NCBI RefSeq assembly: GCF_002443255.2
Contig: NW_019211457.1
Location: 18,593,983-18,657,982, forward strand
Direction: 5' to 3'
Length of the DNA: 64,000 nt
Source: Varroa destructor
Lineage: Eukaryota > Arthropoda > Arachnida > Mesostigmata > Varroidae
Shown: positions 61,561 to 64,000 of the stretch, in pieces
Position numbering within the stretch: the stretch's first letter is position 1
Layout: the number at the start of each line of letters is the position of its first letter
Program-made: the position numbers and the translations under genes
Notes under the pieces: generated by a model
Told to the model about the DNA's origin: nothing
The model's input: the letters and a program-made list of their open reading frames with translations, nothing else
Database searches by the model: none

Positions 61561-64000
61561 TAATTTACGTTCGGAGGCACGCAAACTCACTAGAAAACGC
61601 TCCAACCATTAGTACTTGCTTCAACTCATCCACTTAATCGTTCAGCGCCGACAACAGCCGTGATAGTTCTATGGTGAGATAGAATGTCCCAGCTGTACGT
61701 AATACGAAGCATTAGCACGAAACGTAAATGCTGAGTTTGCTGAAATCTTATTACAGGACGCTTTAGCGCCTGCCATCGCTAAAACACAGTATGTTACATA
61801 TCACATCGCTTATTAGCAATTCGAGAGTGTTTGCGAATTATAAACATGTAAAACACTCGTAGAATAACAGAAAGTAGTCGTCGGAAAATATCTCGTTTTT
61901 GTATCACGCGACTGGGCGCTGAGAGTTGAAACTAGACAATTGCGTTAGTTTGACTCCGTCTGACTAATCAAAATCATTTGTCCAAACCACATAGACGTAT
62001 TAGTACAAATCCCCCCGCCTCCTCGTCTAAGATAAAAAAAATCTGCTCTAAACTATCCTCAAATTAACTCGCTCGGGCTCTGCTTGTGTACATCTGTTTC
62101 AGTGTGTAATGCACTAACTGCAGTCTATTTTACGGCATACAAAAATAAATCCGCATTTTTAGGTCCTTCGTCAAGTAGGACCAGATGGATTGCTTAGCCT
62201 TACATATCACACTGCCTGTGTGCGCGTGCGATGGCGCGTTACCGTCGCAGGGGTCGTCTGTATCCTCGATCGCGGCTTGGAAAGCGTACGATCTCAGGCC
62301 TTGTTGATACCCTTCATTCTTAGCAAACCTTAGCATCTAAAAGAGACGGTGGCCATCTTGTTAACGAAAGGTAAACAACACTTGCTAAATACTATGCTTC
62401 CGCAGCAGCATTAAGAGCCACAATATACGATGCCGTTAGAACTTATCGGGTATTTTGTGTGGTCGAAACTTAACCTACTACATAAGAACGCACCATGAGC
62501 ATCAGCTAGCTAAGTTGGTGAGGGGCAAAAGTCATTACTCTGGTTCTGCGATTCGGCAGTAAAGAAATGTGACATTCCATTAGTAAGTGAACACCTTTTT
62601 GTGTGTTTACCGCTGTTAGATATTTATATGTGATGATATATTAAAATCCGCCATGTTACGTTAAAACCTAATTTTGTATTTGATGATTGCTGTTCACCTA
62701 TTGTCACACTGATTGACAGCTAACAGATCCCGAAACAGCCACCCAGCAATAACAGCTTCGTACGGAAGGAATGAGCTTGTGGAGGTTAGCTGCGGTTTTG
62801 TATTTTCAACACATCGGCTTGTTGTATATGATCGGCTGTTCATCGATAGCGGCTAGGAAAATCGAAAACGAGGTGAAACTTTCCCGGGTAAAACTAAGTT
62901 TTTTAGTCTTCCCTGCAATATAGGAGTCCTTCTATAGGCAACTTGATGAGACAGCCTTGTGCATAATGTCAATGCACGTTTACAAGGCAAAGCTACAGTA
63001 AGCCGGGAGTCAAACTAAAGAAATCAAGCTATACGTTTCTGAAGTGTGAGGTAGCAGAAGCATTGATGAGTTTAAAGATGCATAAAAAAGATGTTAAGAG
63101 CATAGATGAATATATGACCTCTCATTATACCCTTGCACAGAGGCTCTCTAGGTCATAGCGATCTTCATACAAACAAAGAACAGCATAACTGGTCTGCCAG
63201 TATACCTTAGGACTGTAGTGAATGGCCTATTTCGTAGCATAACTAGGATGATACTTACATTACTCTAACATAAACTTAGGACGGCTACCCGTCCGTGCCT
63301 ACATCATTGTGCTATAAATAATCCTACCAGAAAGAGAGCTTTCAGTATATTTCATAGTTGAGAGTGTCCCCAAGGCAACGCTACAGATGGATCTAGCTCT
63401 ATGTTATTTTGTTACGCAATCCTTAAACCGTACTTACCAAAGCAATGTTCTTTTTCCGATCTATGACTCACTACGTAAGAATGTATATATATATTCTAAA
63501 TAAAAACAGATGGTTGGATTTCTAGCTGGCTCTGGCTTATTTAAGGGAAAGAAAATTGTGCACGTCTCTGCCGAATTCGCGCCGCAGGGCGCCGAAGAAA
63601 TGTTTGATCAATTCTGGCGGATTAAAATTTTTTGCCGGATTTTATTAAATTAAATGGATTAGACAGAAACTGTTCTAGTAACTTATCAGCTATTATCCAA
63701 AGCAATTATCACTACCTAGCCCATTTGCAATTGTAAGTAGACATAAATAGAAATATTCGGGCCATACATCGTCTACGCTATACAACAGTATATGCTCCAC
63801 TTGTTCTAAACCATGTCGACTTATCCTTTTAGATTTTAGAATAATCTAAAATAACCTTATCAGAAATGTACTCTGGAGCTAACAGACGCGCCCAATGGCC
63901 GATTACAGAACATGAAATTTAAGTTTTCTAGCTCGCATCTGCAAAGTCTCTTTATCTGAAACGATTTTTTCTTTCTTTCTTTCTTCCAGTGCGTCTCTGA
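61561..64000. other. AT-rich spacer, no gene recognised
   Basis: No recognisable frame. Contains an 8-bp stem with a 4-nt loop at 63833-63852 (attttaga, tctaaaat), a short TA tract near 63484-63494 and a TTTC microsatellite at 63970-63986. The 5' end of the Tc1-like element may extend into 61561-62100, but no inverted repeat was seen. Confidence 0.45.
63970..63986 (+). repeat. (TTTC)4 microsatellite
   Basis: Four units of ctttt/ttct type after a T run, followed by ccagtg. Confidence 0.9.

Noticed and set aside
1..64000. CRISPR arrays, operons, riboswitches, bacterial terminators, intact tRNA or rRNA genes
   Set aside because: None of the required repeats, spacing or folds were seen on either strand. 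The transposon types and gene-poor layout point to an animal nuclear genome.

Overview
This looks like non-coding, repeat-poor nuclear DNA from an AT-rich invertebrate animal, most likely an arthropod. The reasons are decayed mariner and Tc1-type transposase genes, tRNA-like (SINE-like) promoter boxes, many short AT, GA and tetranucleotide microsatellites, and two short interstitial runs of the arthropod telomere unit TTAGG/CCTAA. There are no operons, ribosome binding sites or closely packed reading frames, so it is not bacterial or viral. No intact protein-coding gene was recognised. The longest open frame is 172 codons, which is not unusual by chance in 64 kb. Exons of a host gene with short coding blocks could be missed by eye.

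Layout. 1-1850 has nothing recognisable. 1860-5300 is pyrimidine-rich on the + strand, so purine-rich on the minus strand, and carries a degenerate minus-strand reading that resembles the gag part of a BEL/Pao-like LTR retrotransposon at about 3400-4500 (weak call). 5300-12500 is AT-rich spacer with a perfect 46-bp palindrome at 8833-8878 and a cluster of four short hairpins at 10764-10960. 12500-34600 is mostly spacer with microsatellites, poly-C tracts, a 68-nt miRNA-precursor-like hairpin (27680-27747) and a fold-back with 18-bp arms (32722-32758). A tRNA-like SINE head sits near 34677-34760. A decayed mariner transposase lies on the minus strand at 39190-40180. 45367-46268 is a block of higher GC with overlapping open frames but no recognised product. 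51564-51613, 54274-54336 and 54627-54673 are further hairpins; the last has 21-bp arms with one mismatch. A decayed Tc1-like transposase lies on the minus strand at 60744-61560, apparently with an internal deletion that removes the first catalytic aspartate region.

The window is best read as a graveyard of old transposons in spacer DNA. Both transposase relics carry stops and frameshifts and have lost catalytic residues or segments, so neither can be active. The sharpest unexplained signals are the three near-perfect fold-backs with loops of 0, 1 and 5 nt, which are far longer than chance and much less mutated than the transposons around them. No new genetic system could be supported.
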